NCBI GenBank assembly: GCA_021783175.1
Contig: JAJXUF010000042.1
Location: forward strand, 1-24,612
Reading direction: 5' to 3'
From: Pseudomonadota bacterium
GTDB lineage: Bacteria; Pseudomonadota; Gammaproteobacteria; Acidiferrobacterales; UBA6901
DNA: 24,612 nucleotides
Part shown: positions 1 to 8,069 of the stretch, one piece after another
Layout of the letters: each line of letters opens with the position of its first letter
How positions within the stretch are numbered: position 1 is the stretch's first letter
Program-made: the position numbers and the translations under genes
Notes under the pieces: generated by a model
Told to the model about the DNA's origin: nothing
The model's input: the letters and a program-made list of their open reading frames with translations, nothing else
Databases searched by the model: none

Positions 1-21
1 GTTTTTTCAAGAATGCTCATA

Positions 22-59
22 ACAAAATCTCACTTACGCAACAAAATCTCACTTACGCA
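22..59. repeat. Two tandem 19-bp repeats, possible insertion-sequence end
   Basis: The 19-mer acaaaatctcacttacgca occurs at 22-40 and again, directly abutting and identical, at 41-59. Read on the minus strand the block begins TGCGTAAGTGAG, so an element lying to the left would end in CA at 58-59. Multiple short repeats at the termini, bounded by TG and CA, are a known feature of IS21-family elements, where they serve as transposase binding sites. No transposase gene is inside the window, so the assignment is an inference; a simple intergenic duplication is the alternative. Confidence 0.4.
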
Positions 60-72
60 GGCCTCATTGAAT

Positions 73-111
73 AAAAAAAAGGACCAACACATTACATGTT
101 AGTCCTTTTTT
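73..111 (-). terminator. Rho-independent terminator of the sat-apr operon
   Basis: A 9-bp stem pairs 81-89 with 97-105 (one G-U pair on the minus strand) around a 7-base loop. It is flanked by a run of A at 73-80 and a run of T at 106-111, so it can act in both directions. It lies about 45 bases past the aprA stop codon and should end the sulfur-oxidation transcript while shielding it from transcription coming from the left. Confidence 0.85.
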
Positions 112-155
112 CCCGCAAATAGAATCCTGGCTTTCAACAACAAGCCACTATTTGC

Positions 156-2063
156 TTAGTGCGACCCTTCTGCTTTCAGTTTAGCCAGGTCTTTGTCCTC
201 GAGGTCACCGACTAGGTGATACAGAGGAGCTTTTTCCATGGTGTACTCGCCCGTCTTTGGGTCACGACGAGAGACCGTCAGTACGTGCCAGTTCTTGTCA
301 TCCAGCTTCATGGCGTCACCACGGTAGTAGTAACCCGGCCAACGGGTTTCCTTACGGAACAAGGTATGGTGGAACACGGCTTCTGACGTCAGGAAGCGAT
401 GCTTCAGTTCCCATGCACGCAGCAGTTCATGGATATCGGAAGCAGCCACTTTTTCCAGATCTTCGCCCAGAATCGCCATCTTCTTCAGACCGATGTTCAG
501 CAGCTTGTCGTTGGTCATGTAGTTCACACCGAAACCACCGCAGTACTCATCCATCAGCTTCTGCAGACGATCCAGACCCTGCCGCGGATTGATGAAGTTC
601 GGGTTGACGGTACCGGCAACGACTTCGTTGCCGTACACACGGTAGGTTTCGAGCGGCTTGTAAATCTCTTCCTTACGCTTCTGAATCTGTCCTTCGGAAA
701 CACGGATACCTTCAGCCTTGCCATCATCGATGTACTTACACGCAGCCTTGGCGGCCAGACGACCTTCCGTGAAGGAACCGGATGAGAATGCATGTGGTGT
801 ACCACCTGCCGCGTCACCGCAACCGAACAGACCTTCAACAGTCGTCATGCGGTTGTAGCCCCAGAAGTATTCTGACGGAGAGATGTCTTCCGGTCCCGAC
901 ACCCATGCACCGCAACCGGTCGCATGTGAACCCATCACATAAGGTTCAGACGTCGTCAGTTCGGGGTTTTCGTACTTCGGATCAACGTCAGTCGCTGCCC
1001 ACAGTACGGCCTGACCCACGGTCATACCGAGGAAGTTGTGCCAGCCGATCTCTTCCAGATGCGGATCCTGGAAGGCTTCCATTGTCACCATGTGAATCGG
1101 ACCGCGACCGGCGTTCACTTCCTGAATGATGGCGTGGTTGCGCAAGCAGGTCGGAATCGGACGATGAGTGCGGTGAGACGCTTCCGGATCCAGGTATTCC
1201 TTGCCTACCAGCTTTTGCAGTTCAGGGAACCACTTTGATTCGTACTCTTCACCATAGGCGTTCTGGGTGTAAGTCTTCAGATGCAGGAAGTAGGCGCCGA
1301 CCGGGCCGTAACCATCTTTGAAACGGGCCAGTACGATACGGTTCTCCATTTGCGTCATTTTCGCGCCTGCGCCGATCATCAGACCGTAAGCTGAACCCGA
1401 TGACCATGGTGCATACCATACACGGCCTGCACCTTCACCGACTGAACGTGGCTTGAAGATGTTAGAGGCACCACCAGCACCGCAGATAACGGTCTTGGCC
1501 TTGAATACGTGGTAGTTACCGGTACGGACGTTGAAACCCACGGCACCCGCTACGCGGTTTTCCTTGGATTCGTCCATCAGCAGATGAGTGACGCAGACGC
1601 GGTTGTAGACCTTGTCGGCCGACTTCTTGGCGGCTTCGGCCACAATCGGCTTGTAGGATTCACCGTGAATCATGATCTGCCAGCGACCTTCACGCAGATA
1701 CGCGCCGGTCTTCTCGTTACGCATAATTGGCAGACCCCATTCCTCGAACTGGTGAACAGCCGAATCGACGTGGCGCGCCATATCGAATGCCAAGTCTTCA
1801 CGCACCATGCCCATCAGGTCGATACGCGCATAACGCACGTGATCTTCCGGCTTGTTCTCACCGAAACGGGTACCCATGTAGCAGTTGATCGCGTACAGAC
1901 CCTGGGCTACTGCACCAGAGCGGTCGATGTTGGCTTTTTCAGCAATGACAATCTTCTTGTTCTTGCCCCAATATCTGGCTTCGAACGCAGCACCGGTACC
2001 ACCAAGGCCCGCGCCTGCAACGAGGATATCGATATTGTCTTCAACTATAGTCTTGTAGCCCAT
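156..2063 (-). CDS. aprA: Adenylylsulfate (APS) reductase, alpha subunit
   Basis: AprA is the FAD-carrying catalytic subunit of dissimilatory APS reductase; in sulfur oxidisers it runs in reverse, joining sulfite to AMP to give APS in the cytoplasm. The 635-residue product opens with a dinucleotide-binding fold (G17-A-G19-L-G-G22 after a beta strand) and shows the family's conserved blocks, including the NCYMG segment that carries the active-site asparagine, the EEWGLPI segment and a GCGDAAGG motif near residue 415 typical of fumarate-reductase-type flavoproteins. The length is normal for the family. The start codon shares one base with the aprB stop (TAATG), and a GAAGGGG box precedes it, which points to translational coupling. 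It is the last gene of the sat-aprM-aprB-aprA operon and is followed by a strong terminator. No truncation or odd residue was noticed. Confidence 0.97.
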   Translation of the reverse strand: MGYKTIVEDNIDILVAGAGLGGTGAAFEARYWGKNKKIVIAEKANIDRSGAVAQGLYAINCYMGTRFGENKPEDHVRYARIDLMGMVREDLAFDMARHVDSAVHQFEEWGLPIMRNEKTGAYLREGRWQIMIHGESYKPIVAEAAKKSADKVYNRVCVTHLLMDESKENRVAGAVGFNVRTGNYHVFKAKTVICGAGGASNIFKPRSVGEGAGRVWYAPWSSGSAYGLMIGAGAKMTQMENRIVLARFKDGYGPVGAYFLHLKTYTQNAYGEEYESKWFPELQKLVGKEYLDPEASHRTHRPIPTCLRNHAIIQEVNAGRGPIHMVTMEAFQDPHLEEIGWHNFLGMTVGQAVLWAATDVDPKYENPELTTSEPYVMGSHATGCGAWVSGPEDISPSEYFWGYNRMTTVEGLFGCGDAAGGTPHAFSSGSFTEGRLAAKAACKYIDDGKAEGIRVSEGQIQKRKEEIYKPLETYRVYGNEVVAGTVNPNFINPRQGLDRLQKLMDEYCGGFGVNYMTNDKLLNIGLKKMAILGEDLEKVAASDIHELLRAWELKHRFLTSEAVFHHTLFRKETRWPGYYYRGDAMKLDDKNWHVLTVSRRDPKTGEYTMEKAPLYHLVGDLEDKDLAKLKAEGSH

Positions 2064-2545
2064 TAGTAGTACACCCCTTCTTTAAGTGACAAGCCATTGG
2101 ACTCAAGGGTATTTAAACCACCATCATCCATACGTACATACTTCGGCTCGTTAAACAGCAGTTCGCTGTCAATCATGCCCTTACTTGGTGCAGCGGCTTC
2201 AGCCAGTTTTGGAATCGCTGTACCCCAAGGCTTGGTCGTAATGGGCGCCAGCAGCTGCAAGTCTTTTTTGCCATTGCGGAACTTGATGTGCCATGCAATA
2301 ACACCCTTCTCTTCATCGCGGTGCACGCGCACCGAGTGACCCAGTGGCGCGAAGTCGGCATAACCACGCACGTCAATGGCGTGGTGCGGGCAGGCCTTCA
2401 CGCAGGAATAGCATTCCCAGCACATGCTGGGTTCGATGTTGTAGGCGCGGCGAAGGCCCTTGTCGATGTGCATGATGTCTGACGGGCAGATATCTACGCA
2501 CTGCCCGCAACCATCGCAACGAGTCATATATACGAATGTTGGCAT
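2063..2545 (-). CDS. aprB: APS reductase, beta (iron-sulfur) subunit
   Basis: AprB is the electron-transfer partner of AprA. The 160-residue protein has two complete [4Fe-4S] cluster motifs, C10-x2-C13-x2-C16-x3-C20-P and C42-x2-C45-x2-C48-x3-C52-P. A tryptophan (W43) sits inside the second motif at the place where the structurally known AprB has its electron-relay tryptophan. The rest is the AprB-specific C-terminal extension that wraps around AprA; no transmembrane segment or signal peptide is seen. A GAGAGAGAT box lies about 7 bases before the ATG. It lies 39 bases after aprM and overlaps aprA by one base, so the three genes are clearly one transcription unit. Confidence 0.97.
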   Translation of the reverse strand: MPTFVYMTRCDGCGQCVDICPSDIMHIDKGLRRAYNIEPSMCWECYSCVKACPHHAIDVRGYADFAPLGHSVRVHRDEEKGVIAWHIKFRNGKKDLQLLAPITTKPWGTAIPKLAEAAAPSKGMIDSELLFNEPKYVRMDDGGLNTLESNGLSLKEGVYY

Positions 2546-2584
2546 TGTGATCTCTCTCTACTTGGGTAATGGTGAATTAAGCGC

Positions 2585-3436
2585 TTAGTAGTGCTTCGCG
2601 GGCTCGCGCCGGATGCCGCGCCCCATGTTGGGCGGATTCTTGCCCATGTACATCGGGACGTCCGGAAACAGTTTGTGCACTTCGGGGCTCGACAGATCAT
2701 AATCAGGGGGCAAGCTTTCTCTTGAGCCATCAGCAACGGTTACGCGCTTCTGGAAAGCGGCAGCCGGCTTGAAGAACATGTGAGCGAACTTCGACCAGTA
2801 CACGCCGCCGAACAGCACGACGCCGGAGGCCGCGAACAGGATCAGGAACAGCGTCGACCAGCCGGCGAAACCGTGAGATTGGGTATAGGACCAGATCAAG
2901 GCGAAGGTCGCGGTCGCGAGCAGGGACAGAATAAACAGGTCCGCACGTTCAAAGCGAAACCAGCTCAGACCTTCCGCCGACACGTCCACGCGGATGAAGA
3001 ACCAGAACCAGTAGCCACCCACGGCGAGCATGATCGCGCCAATGTGCCAGAGCTGCGGCAGGATGGCCGGAGCGGGCGTCGCTGCGGTCGGATAACCAAA
3101 GATCAGAATCGCGGTCGTCGCCACAAAAATAACGGTGCCCCACATGGTCAGCAGGTGGGAAAGACGGCGCTTCACATTTTTGAATTCGCCGGAGGTTGCC
3201 ACTTCGACCACCAGCACCTTGGTGGCAATGGCAATTTTTTCTCCCGCGCCGACTTCACGCTTGGCATTCTTCTTGGCTTTTTCCGCATTCAGGAAAAAGT
3301 ATTTCGCACTCTTTTTGTGCATCATGTCGAGTATGGTTCCGATGACCACAAACGCGACCATCAAAACGACATACCCTTGCATGACGGCAACGGGTATTTG
3401 TGTCGAAAGTTCGGCGAACGGATTGCTCATGAACAT
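2585..3436 (-). CDS. aprM: AprM, membrane protein linked to APS reductase
   Basis: AprM is an integral membrane protein encoded beside aprBA in sulfur oxidisers that lack a QmoABC complex next to apr; it is thought to anchor AprBA and pass its electrons to the quinone pool, though this is not biochemically settled. The 283-residue sequence shows about five hydrophobic helices, near residues 13-37, 90-110, 127-149, 165-186 and 192-215, with a soluble C-terminal tail rich in Pro and charged residues. Of two nearby in-frame ATGs (codons 1 and 3), the first is chosen because GAGGA lies 8 bases before it. The order sat-aprM-aprB-aprA matches the known arrangement in Allochromatium. Identification rests on context plus topology and size. 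Confidence 0.88.
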   Translation of the reverse strand: MFMSNPFAELSTQIPVAVMQGYVVLMVAFVVIGTILDMMHKKSAKYFFLNAEKAKKNAKREVGAGEKIAIATKVLVVEVATSGEFKNVKRRLSHLLTMWGTVIFVATTAILIFGYPTAATPAPAILPQLWHIGAIMLAVGGYWFWFFIRVDVSAEGLSWFRFERADLFILSLLATATFALIWSYTQSHGFAGWSTLFLILFAASGVVLFGGVYWSKFAHMFFKPAAAFQKRVTVADGSRESLPPDYDLSSPEVHKLFPDVPMYMGKNPPNMGRGIRREPAKHY

Positions 3437-3483
3437 TTAGAATATCCTCGTAATTGTCTACTTAAATTTTAGTGTCTTAAAGA

Positions 3484-3606
3484 TTAAATCTTTGTGCCGC
3501 CCTTACGCCTGTCGACCAGCGTTCCCACAGCGATGACGATGATCATTCGGACGGTGTACACCTGCATGAAGCGAGGCGGAAAAACCATCAGCTTGGCGGC
3601 GAACAT
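3484..3606 (-). CDS. Possible 40-residue AprM-like membrane peptide or aprM remnant
   Basis: A short frame of 40 codons fills most of the gap between sat and aprM, in operon orientation. It has one hydrophobic segment (about residues 14-31) followed by a positively charged tail (DRRKGG). Residues 10-32 align without gaps to AprM residues 15-37: P, M, Q, Y, V, M, G, T and D are identical at matching positions and most others are I/V/L exchanges. It could be a leftover of a partial aprM duplication, or a small single-helix partner of AprM. Against a functional gene, no ribosome binding site stands at the right distance from the ATG: the nearest good one (GGGAGG) is about 23 bases upstream, and the open frame extends upstream without a start codon until a stop at 3643-3645. 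Confidence 0.35.
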   Translation of the reverse strand: MFAAKLMVFPPRFMQVYTVRMIIVIAVGTLVDRRKGGTKI

Positions 3607-3654
3607 ATGACCATGAGCCGAATGGTGTGCCTCCCTAACTCTTCAAAAATTAGA

Positions 3655-4866
3655 CTACTGGGCGGAATGCCCGGAAAGCTTGACTTCAACCTTTTCGGTG
3701 AGGCTGGCATAGTACTTCTGCAGCACCTTGGCCACTTCCGGGCGGCTGAACTGGATCGGCAGGTCTTTGCCTTCTGACAGCATGGCGCGGACCTTGGTGC
3801 CGGAGAGCAGGATGCGGTCATCCTTGGTGTGCGGGCAGGTGCGCTGCGAAGCCATGCCGCCGCACTTGTTGCACCAGAAGGTCCAGTCGATGTTCAGATT
3901 CACGGTTTCGAGCGAGCCCTTCGGGATCTCGTCGAATATCTTCTGCGCATCGAACGCGCCGTAATAGTCGCCAACGCCGGCGTGGTCGCGCCCCACGATC
4001 AGGTGGGAGCAGCCGTAGTTCTGGCGGAACAGCGCATGCAGCAGCGCCTCGCGCGGACCGGCGTAACGCATGTCCAGCGGGTAGCCGGCCTGGATGACGG
4101 TGTTAGGCGCGAAATAATTTTTGACAAGTACGCCGATGGCTTCGGAGCGGACTTCGGCCGGGATGTCGCCCGGTTTCAGCGCGCCAAGCAGGGAGTGAAT
4201 GAGCACGCCGTCCATGGTCTCGATGGCGATCTTGGCGAGATACTCATGGCTGCGATGCATCGGGTTGCGAGTCTGGAACGCAGCGACCCGGGACCAGCCC
4301 ATCTTCTCGAACGCGGCGCGGGTTTCGGCCGGCGTCATGAACTGATCGCCGTATTCCTTCTTGAAGTTGCCGACCGACAGCACCTTCACCGGACCGGCGA
4401 GATTCACTTCGCCCTGCTCCATTACCATCTTGACGCCGGGGTGTTCCATGTCGGTGGTCTTGAACACCATCATGCACTCGTGCGCCTTGTCGATGGTGTA
4501 TTTCTCGGTGACCTTCATGGTCGCCATGGTTTCGCCGGATTCCTTGTCGACCAGAGCAATGTCAGAACCGGTCTTGACGCTGTCGGCGGTGGCCTTGTCA
4601 GTGGATAGGGTGATCGGAATCGGCCAGAACAGGCCATTCACGAGTTTCATGCCGTCGCAAACGCCTTCCCAATCGGCCCGGGTCATGAATCCGTCTAGCG
4701 GCGTGAAGCCGCCAATGCCCAGCATGATCAGGTCGCCGCTTTCGCGGGAGGAAATCTTTACTTTCGGTAGTGTCTTGGCTCGTTCCTGCTCGGCCTTGAG
4801 TGCAGCACCCTCCAGAAGCAGAGGTTTAAGGACGTCGCTGCCGTGGGGTTTTACCAGTGTTGCCAT
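3655..4866 (-). CDS. sat: Sulfate adenylyltransferase (ATP sulfurylase), dissimilatory type
   Basis: In sulfur oxidisers this homo-oligomeric enzyme converts APS plus pyrophosphate into ATP plus sulfate, the substrate-level phosphorylation step after APS reductase. The 403-residue protein carries the nucleotide-binding signature [11 protein letters not shown] (198-208) and the GRDHAG motif (292-297). A cysteine cluster C332-x2-C335-x8-C344, with His346 close by, matches the zinc site of bacterial single-domain ATP sulfurylases. There is no APS-kinase domain, as expected for the dissimilatory form. GTGAGGAAA precedes the ATG at a good distance. It is the first gene of the operon, with the apr genes following on the same strand after about 220 bases. 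Confidence 0.97.
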   Translation of the reverse strand: MATLVKPHGSDVLKPLLLEGAALKAEQERAKTLPKVKISSRESGDLIMLGIGGFTPLDGFMTRADWEGVCDGMKLVNGLFWPIPITLSTDKATADSVKTGSDIALVDKESGETMATMKVTEKYTIDKAHECMMVFKTTDMEHPGVKMVMEQGEVNLAGPVKVLSVGNFKKEYGDQFMTPAETRAAFEKMGWSRVAAFQTRNPMHRSHEYLAKIAIETMDGVLIHSLLGALKPGDIPAEVRSEAIGVLVKNYFAPNTVIQAGYPLDMRYAGPREALLHALFRQNYGCSHLIVGRDHAGVGDYYGAFDAQKIFDEIPKGSLETVNLNIDWTFWCNKCGGMASQRTCPHTKDDRILLSGTKVRAMLSEGKDLPIQFSRPEVAKVLQKYYASLTEKVEVKLSGHSAQ

Positions 4867-5259
4867 ATTATCGTTTCCTCACTTGTTACAGTGCTAACAG
4901 TGCAAGTTACCAAGGCGCTCTTGCCGCCGACAGGGGAAATCCGGAGAAGAGCCTCCTCTCCCGGATTACACCGCGCACGGGGCGCAGGGTTTCAGCCGGA
5001 GGCGAAAAAAAACAGCCCAATGTATAGCTTGAAAATGCGTAAAACTAATCAGTATTACTGCGGTCGTGCATAAGTCACACTTATTTATAGTTATTACAGA
5101 CTTGCGATAGTTTGCGGCGTTTTCGACCGGGCCCCATCCCCAACACCCGGCCTTGTAAAAACGCGCAGTTTAGCGCATTTTCATTACCTCGGTAACAGGG
5201 GAAAGTTCACCGCCACTTTAGCCCCCGAAGACCCCACGCAGCCCATGGTATTTGCCAAG
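4867..5259. other. Divergent intergenic region between sat and moaD
   Basis: These 393 bases separate sat (minus) from moaD (plus) and hold no convincing gene. The half next to sat contains an imperfect hairpin at 4938-4967 (outer arms AATCCGG and CCGGATT) that would lie in the sat leader RNA. Around 5010-5110 the sequence becomes AT-rich with TATACA- and TAATAC-like hexamers on the minus strand, the likely place for the sat promoter, although no hexamer pair with clean spacing was found. No riboswitch fold was recognised ahead of moaD. Confidence 0.5.
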
Positions 5260-5493
5260 ATGAAAGTGATTACAGTGCGTTATTTTGCAAGCATCCGCGA
5301 GCAGCTGGGACGTGGGTCGGACGAGCTTGATCCCGGAGGCATTATTAACGCCGCCGACGTATGGCAAAAGGCCGCTGGAAGTCCGGCGCCGTCGCGCATA
5401 CTGGTGGCAATCAACCAGGAATATGCAAGCCTCGACCAGACTGTGGCCCCGGGTGATGAAGTCGCTTTCTTTCCGCCAGTGACGGGAGGTTGA
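5260..5493 (+). CDS. moaD: Molybdopterin synthase small subunit (sulfur carrier)
   Basis: MoaD is a ubiquitin-like sulfur carrier; its C-terminal glycine is thiocarboxylated and donates sulfur to precursor Z (cPMP) within the MoaD-MoaE complex during molybdenum-cofactor synthesis. The 77-residue product begins with the usual beta strand (KVITVRYFASIREQ) and ends in the diagnostic PPVTGG. An in-frame ATG at 5245 would add five residues; the inner ATG is preferred because family members start right at the first strand, but neither has a clear ribosome binding site. moaE follows after a single base, forming a two-gene unit. The cPMP-making genes moaA and moaC are not in this window. Confidence 0.9.
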   Translation: MKVITVRYFASIREQLGRGSDELDPGGIINAADVWQKAAGSPAPSRILVAINQEYASLDQTVAPGDEVAFFPPVTGG

Positions 5494-5494
5494 A

Positions 5495-5926
5495 GTGATT
5501 CGCGTGCAATCCGAAGCGTTTGACCCCTGGGGTGAGGCGGCCGCTTACCAGGCCGCGCATCCCCAATGGTCCGGCAAAATTGGGGCCGCGACGATTTTTG
5601 TGGGTACCTTGCGGGACTTCAATCAGGGTCAGACTGTGTCGAGTATGACCCTGGAGCACTATGCCGGCATGACTGAAAAGCACCTCGACATGGTGAGCGC
5701 CGAGGCGAAGGCCAGGTGGGATATCGTGGACACGCTGGTGATCCATCGCTACGGACCTCTGGCGCCGAACGATCCCATTGTTCTGGTCGCAGTCTGGTCA
5801 GCCCATCGCGACGCTGCCTTCCAGGCTTGCCGCTACATTATTGATGAACTTAAGACCCGCGCACCGTTTTGGAAGCTCGAGCAGACCGGGTCAGGCAATC
5901 GTTGGGTCGCCCCTGAAGCCGGATAA
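5495..5926 (+). CDS. moaE: Molybdopterin synthase catalytic (large) subunit
   Basis: MoaE pairs with MoaD to insert the two dithiolene sulfurs into cPMP, giving molybdopterin. The 143-residue protein has the family core GAATIFVGTLRD, LEHYAGM, IHRYGPL and the C-terminal catalytic stretch KTRAPFWKLE followed by RWV, containing the two conserved lysines of the active site. It uses a GTG start with GGGAGG about 5 bases before it, inside the end of moaD, which indicates coupled translation. The following gene is convergent, 22 bases away. Confidence 0.95.
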   Translation: MIRVQSEAFDPWGEAAAYQAAHPQWSGKIGAATIFVGTLRDFNQGQTVSSMTLEHYAGMTEKHLDMVSAEAKARWDIVDTLVIHRYGPLAPNDPIVLVAVWSAHRDAAFQACRYIIDELKTRAPFWKLEQTGSGNRWVAPEAG

Positions 5927-5948
5927 GCGGTCAACCCGTGGGTTCCCT

Positions 5949-6626
5949 CTAAGGGGTCGTTGTAGCGGAAGGGGTGGTTGTGCCGGCGCCTGCCGCAGCA
6001 GGCTGCGGGGGCTTCTTTTCGAGTTCCCGATAACGGGCCAGGTCGGCAGCGGCCTGTTTGCGGATCGTATCTTCCTCTTGGCGTTTTTCCTTTATGGACG
6101 CCTCATGTGTCGCAATCTGCGATTGCGTATTGGCAATAATTGTGGCCGTGGTGCCGGCGTAAGCCTTGTTACTGGTTTGTTGCTGGCGTTCCTGCTTCTG
6201 CAGCCGTACTAGCGTTGCGTTTAGCGATTTCACTGTTTCTTCCGAGGCCCGGATCTGCGATTCGACATCAGCGATTTTCCGGTCGCGGACATAGGTGATA
6301 TCGCTTTCGCTTGCGTACATAGACCGAAGCAATTGGTCCTTTTCGGCCTGTTTCTCCTGCTTTTTCGCTGCAGCCTGCTGCGCTGCCCGCTCCTTGAGCT
6401 GAGCCGCCGTTAGGGGTCCTGCGATTTCCTTGGTCTCTACTCCAGAATTGTTAATTTCAATTATCTTGGACTTAGCGCAGTCAACATCGGCAGTATCACC
6501 GTAATGCCATTCGCCGTTAGCGTCCTGACACTTCTCGATGGTAAACCCCGAGTCAGCAATTGCGGGCAGGGAACAAAGCCCGGCGATCAGGAACCAGGTT
6601 ACCAGTATGGTATGTTTGCGCGCCAT
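5949..6626 (-). CDS. Secreted DUF4124-like protein with coiled coil
   Basis: The product of 225 residues begins with a clear signal peptide (MARKHTILVTW..., cleavage probably after AIA) followed by a short domain of about 40 residues resembling DUF4124, with a Cys-x2-Asn-Gly-x-Trp-x-Tyr-Gly-Asp core and a second cysteine. Then comes a long charged, Ala/Gln/Lys-rich helical region (about residues 75-205) likely to form a coiled coil, and a Pro/Ala/Thr-rich tail ending in TTTP. An upstream in-frame ATG at 6680 is rejected as start because it lies inside a good promoter. The family's function is unknown; an envelope or periplasmic role is inferred from the signal peptide. Confidence 0.75.
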   Translation of the reverse strand: MARKHTILVTWFLIAGLCSLPAIADSGFTIEKCQDANGEWHYGDTADVDCAKSKIIEINNSGVETKEIAGPLTAAQLKERAAQQAAAKKQEKQAEKDQLLRSMYASESDITYVRDRKIADVESQIRASEETVKSLNATLVRLQKQERQQQTSNKAYAGTTATIIANTQSQIATHEASIKEKRQEEDTIRKQAAADLARYRELEKKPPQPAAAGAGTTTPSATTTP

Positions 6627-6660
6627 GGACACATCCACTCTCTCAATGTCTTGTGTTTCA

Positions 6661-6688
6661 AGACTAGGGCTACGCGCCAAAATGTCAA
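6661..6688 (-). promoter_or_regulatory. Sigma-70-like promoter of the DUF4124-like gene
   Basis: On the minus strand a perfect TTGACA (6683-6688) is followed after 16 bases by TAGTCT (6661-6666), a weaker -10. Transcription would begin near 6654, leaving a leader of under 30 bases before the ATG at 6626. This fixes the start of the gene downstream of the first possible ATG. Confidence 0.55.
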
Positions 6689-6794
6689 CGCCGGCCCGAC
6701 AAAAATTATCAAGTCTCGATAATCGGTTACTGAGCGGTTTGACTCGGAGTTGGGGACGACTTTTGCAATCTCAGCGCACGGGTCTACTAACCCA

Positions 6795-7550
6795 ATGACC
6801 CCTTGGCTGCAGCAAATTACCTTGTTTCTGGTGGCGCTCGCGGCCAATGGATTTTCCGCTTTTGCCGGCGGCGGAGCCGGCTTGCTGCAGCTTCCAGCCT
6901 TGATCTTCCTGGGTCTCCCCTTCGGAGTGGCACTCGCAACCCATAAGGTTGCCACGGTGGCCTTGGGTATTGGCGCCACGCTACGGCATATGCGTGACCG
7001 TTCTCTCGACTGGGGTTTTTCACTTGTCATACTCAGTTTCGGCATGCCTGGAGTTGCTCTGGGGGCGATTTCGATCCTGCAAATTCCGGAGCATCTAGCG
7101 CAAATAATGCTAGGGGTGCTGACCGTTGGTCTCGGAGTCTATTCGGTCTTGAATCGCCATCTTGGACAGGAGCATGTCCCGAACAATCGTCACTTGCGCG
7201 GTTATGTCACTGGCGGCTTAGGGCTCTTCGTTATCGGCTTTCTGAACGGCTCTCTCGCCTCCGGGACCGGTCTGTTCTGCACGCTCTGGCTCATCCGCTG
7301 GTTCGGTCTGGATTACAAACGGGCGGTTGCCTATACGCTGGTGCTGGTTGGAGTATTCTGGAACGGGACCGGAGCCATTACCCTGGGCATTCTTGGCCAC
7401 ATTCGGTGGGCCTGGGTGCCGGCGCTGTTGGCGGGTTCGCTACTTGGTGGCTACCTGGGAGCGCATTGGGCCATCGCCAAAGGGAACTTTTGGATCAAGC
7501 GGGCATTCGAAGCAGTCACGATTATTGTCGGGGTCAAGCTTTTAGTATGA
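6795..7550 (+). CDS. TauE/SafE-family membrane permease (putative sulfite or organosulfonate exporter)
   Basis: The 251-residue protein is almost wholly hydrophobic, with about eight membrane helices and the TauE/SafE pattern of two related halves: an N-terminal AANGFSAFAGGGAGLLQLPAL block and a second NGSLASGTGLF block near the middle. Members of this family export sulfite, sulfoacetate and other anions, but substrates vary widely and cannot be read from sequence. In a sulfite-producing sulfur oxidiser a sulfite exporter would make sense, which is inference only. The ATG at 6795 is preferred; a TTG at 6750 would add 15 polar residues. No strong ribosome binding site decides between them. Confidence 0.85.
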   Translation: MTPWLQQITLFLVALAANGFSAFAGGGAGLLQLPALIFLGLPFGVALATHKVATVALGIGATLRHMRDRSLDWGFSLVILSFGMPGVALGAISILQIPEHLAQIMLGVLTVGLGVYSVLNRHLGQEHVPNNRHLRGYVTGGLGLFVIGFLNGSLASGTGLFCTLWLIRWFGLDYKRAVAYTLVLVGVFWNGTGAITLGILGHIRWAWVPALLAGSLLGGYLGAHWAIAKGNFWIKRAFEAVTIIVGVKLLV

Positions 7551-7649
7551 AGATGATTGCGCGAGCCGACGGCGCGTTGCGTTCGTGCTGATTTACCCTT
7601 AACCTTGGCCGCGTCTCAACCCAACCTTTCAAGTAGGCGAAATCGACTA

Positions 7650-8069
7650 ATGCTGGGATCGCTATTTATTTGGCGCCGCGCGCGACGGCGACGTACGCTG
7701 GATGGTGCCGGGACGTTCCGTAACGCCATCGGAACCGGCGTGGTTTTCCACGGCCGCCTCAGCGGTAGCGAAAACAGCATCATCTATGGCCAGGTAGAGG
7801 GCGACAGTGATCTGCAGGCAAGCATCGTGCTTGCACCGGGCTCGCGTTGGAAGGGCGTGATTTCTGCCCGAAATGTGCTCATTGCTGGCCACGTGGAAGG
7901 CAATGTCGTGGCGTTAGAAAAGCTCGAGCTCGCTCCGAGCGCTCATATCGTCGGCAATCTGACAAGTCCACGCATCGCAATTGCAGAAGGCGCGGTTTAT
8001 GAAGGTGTTATTCATGCGCCGCGAGGTGCCGTCACCACTCATTTCCGTGAGCGCCGCCAACGCGACTGA
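7650..8069 (+). CDS. Bactofilin A (polymer-forming cytoskeletal protein)
   Basis: Bactofilins polymerise without nucleotide into beta-helical filaments, often membrane-bound, and organise cell-shape, stalk or polar machines. This 139-residue protein has a short hydrophobic and very basic N-terminus (LGSLFIW then RRARRRR), fitting membrane attachment, and a central repetitive beta-helix region with G-V-E/Q-G-D/N turns (GQVEGDSDL, GHVEGNVVAL, AEGAVYEG). The ATG at 7650 is chosen over an upstream in-frame start at 7557 because the extra residues look non-coding and AGGCGA lies about 10 bases ahead. A second bactofilin follows 146 bases downstream with the same closing pattern (THFRERR versus THFQDRR), so the two are paralogues. 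Confidence 0.85.
   Translation: MLGSLFIWRRARRRRTLDGAGTFRNAIGTGVVFHGRLSGSENSIIYGQVEGDSDLQASIVLAPGSRWKGVISARNVLIAGHVEGNVVALEKLELAPSAHIVGNLTSPRIAIAEGAVYEGVIHAPRGAVTTHFRERRQRD

Noticed and set aside
1509..2066. 185-codon open frame on the plus strand opposite aprA
   Set aside because: It is an antisense shadow of a highly conserved gene; composition is not protein-like and there is no start signal.
2780..3472. 230-codon plus-strand open frame opposite aprM
   Set aside because: Highly charged antisense frame without a recognisable motif, fully inside aprM.
3829..4608. 259-codon plus-strand open frame opposite sat
   Set aside because: Caused by the biased codon use of sat read in antisense; rich in His, Arg and Gly with no domain.
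6627..6680. Longer start of the DUF4124-like protein
   Set aside because: The upstream ATG lies within the predicted promoter and would hide the signal peptide behind 18 polar residues.
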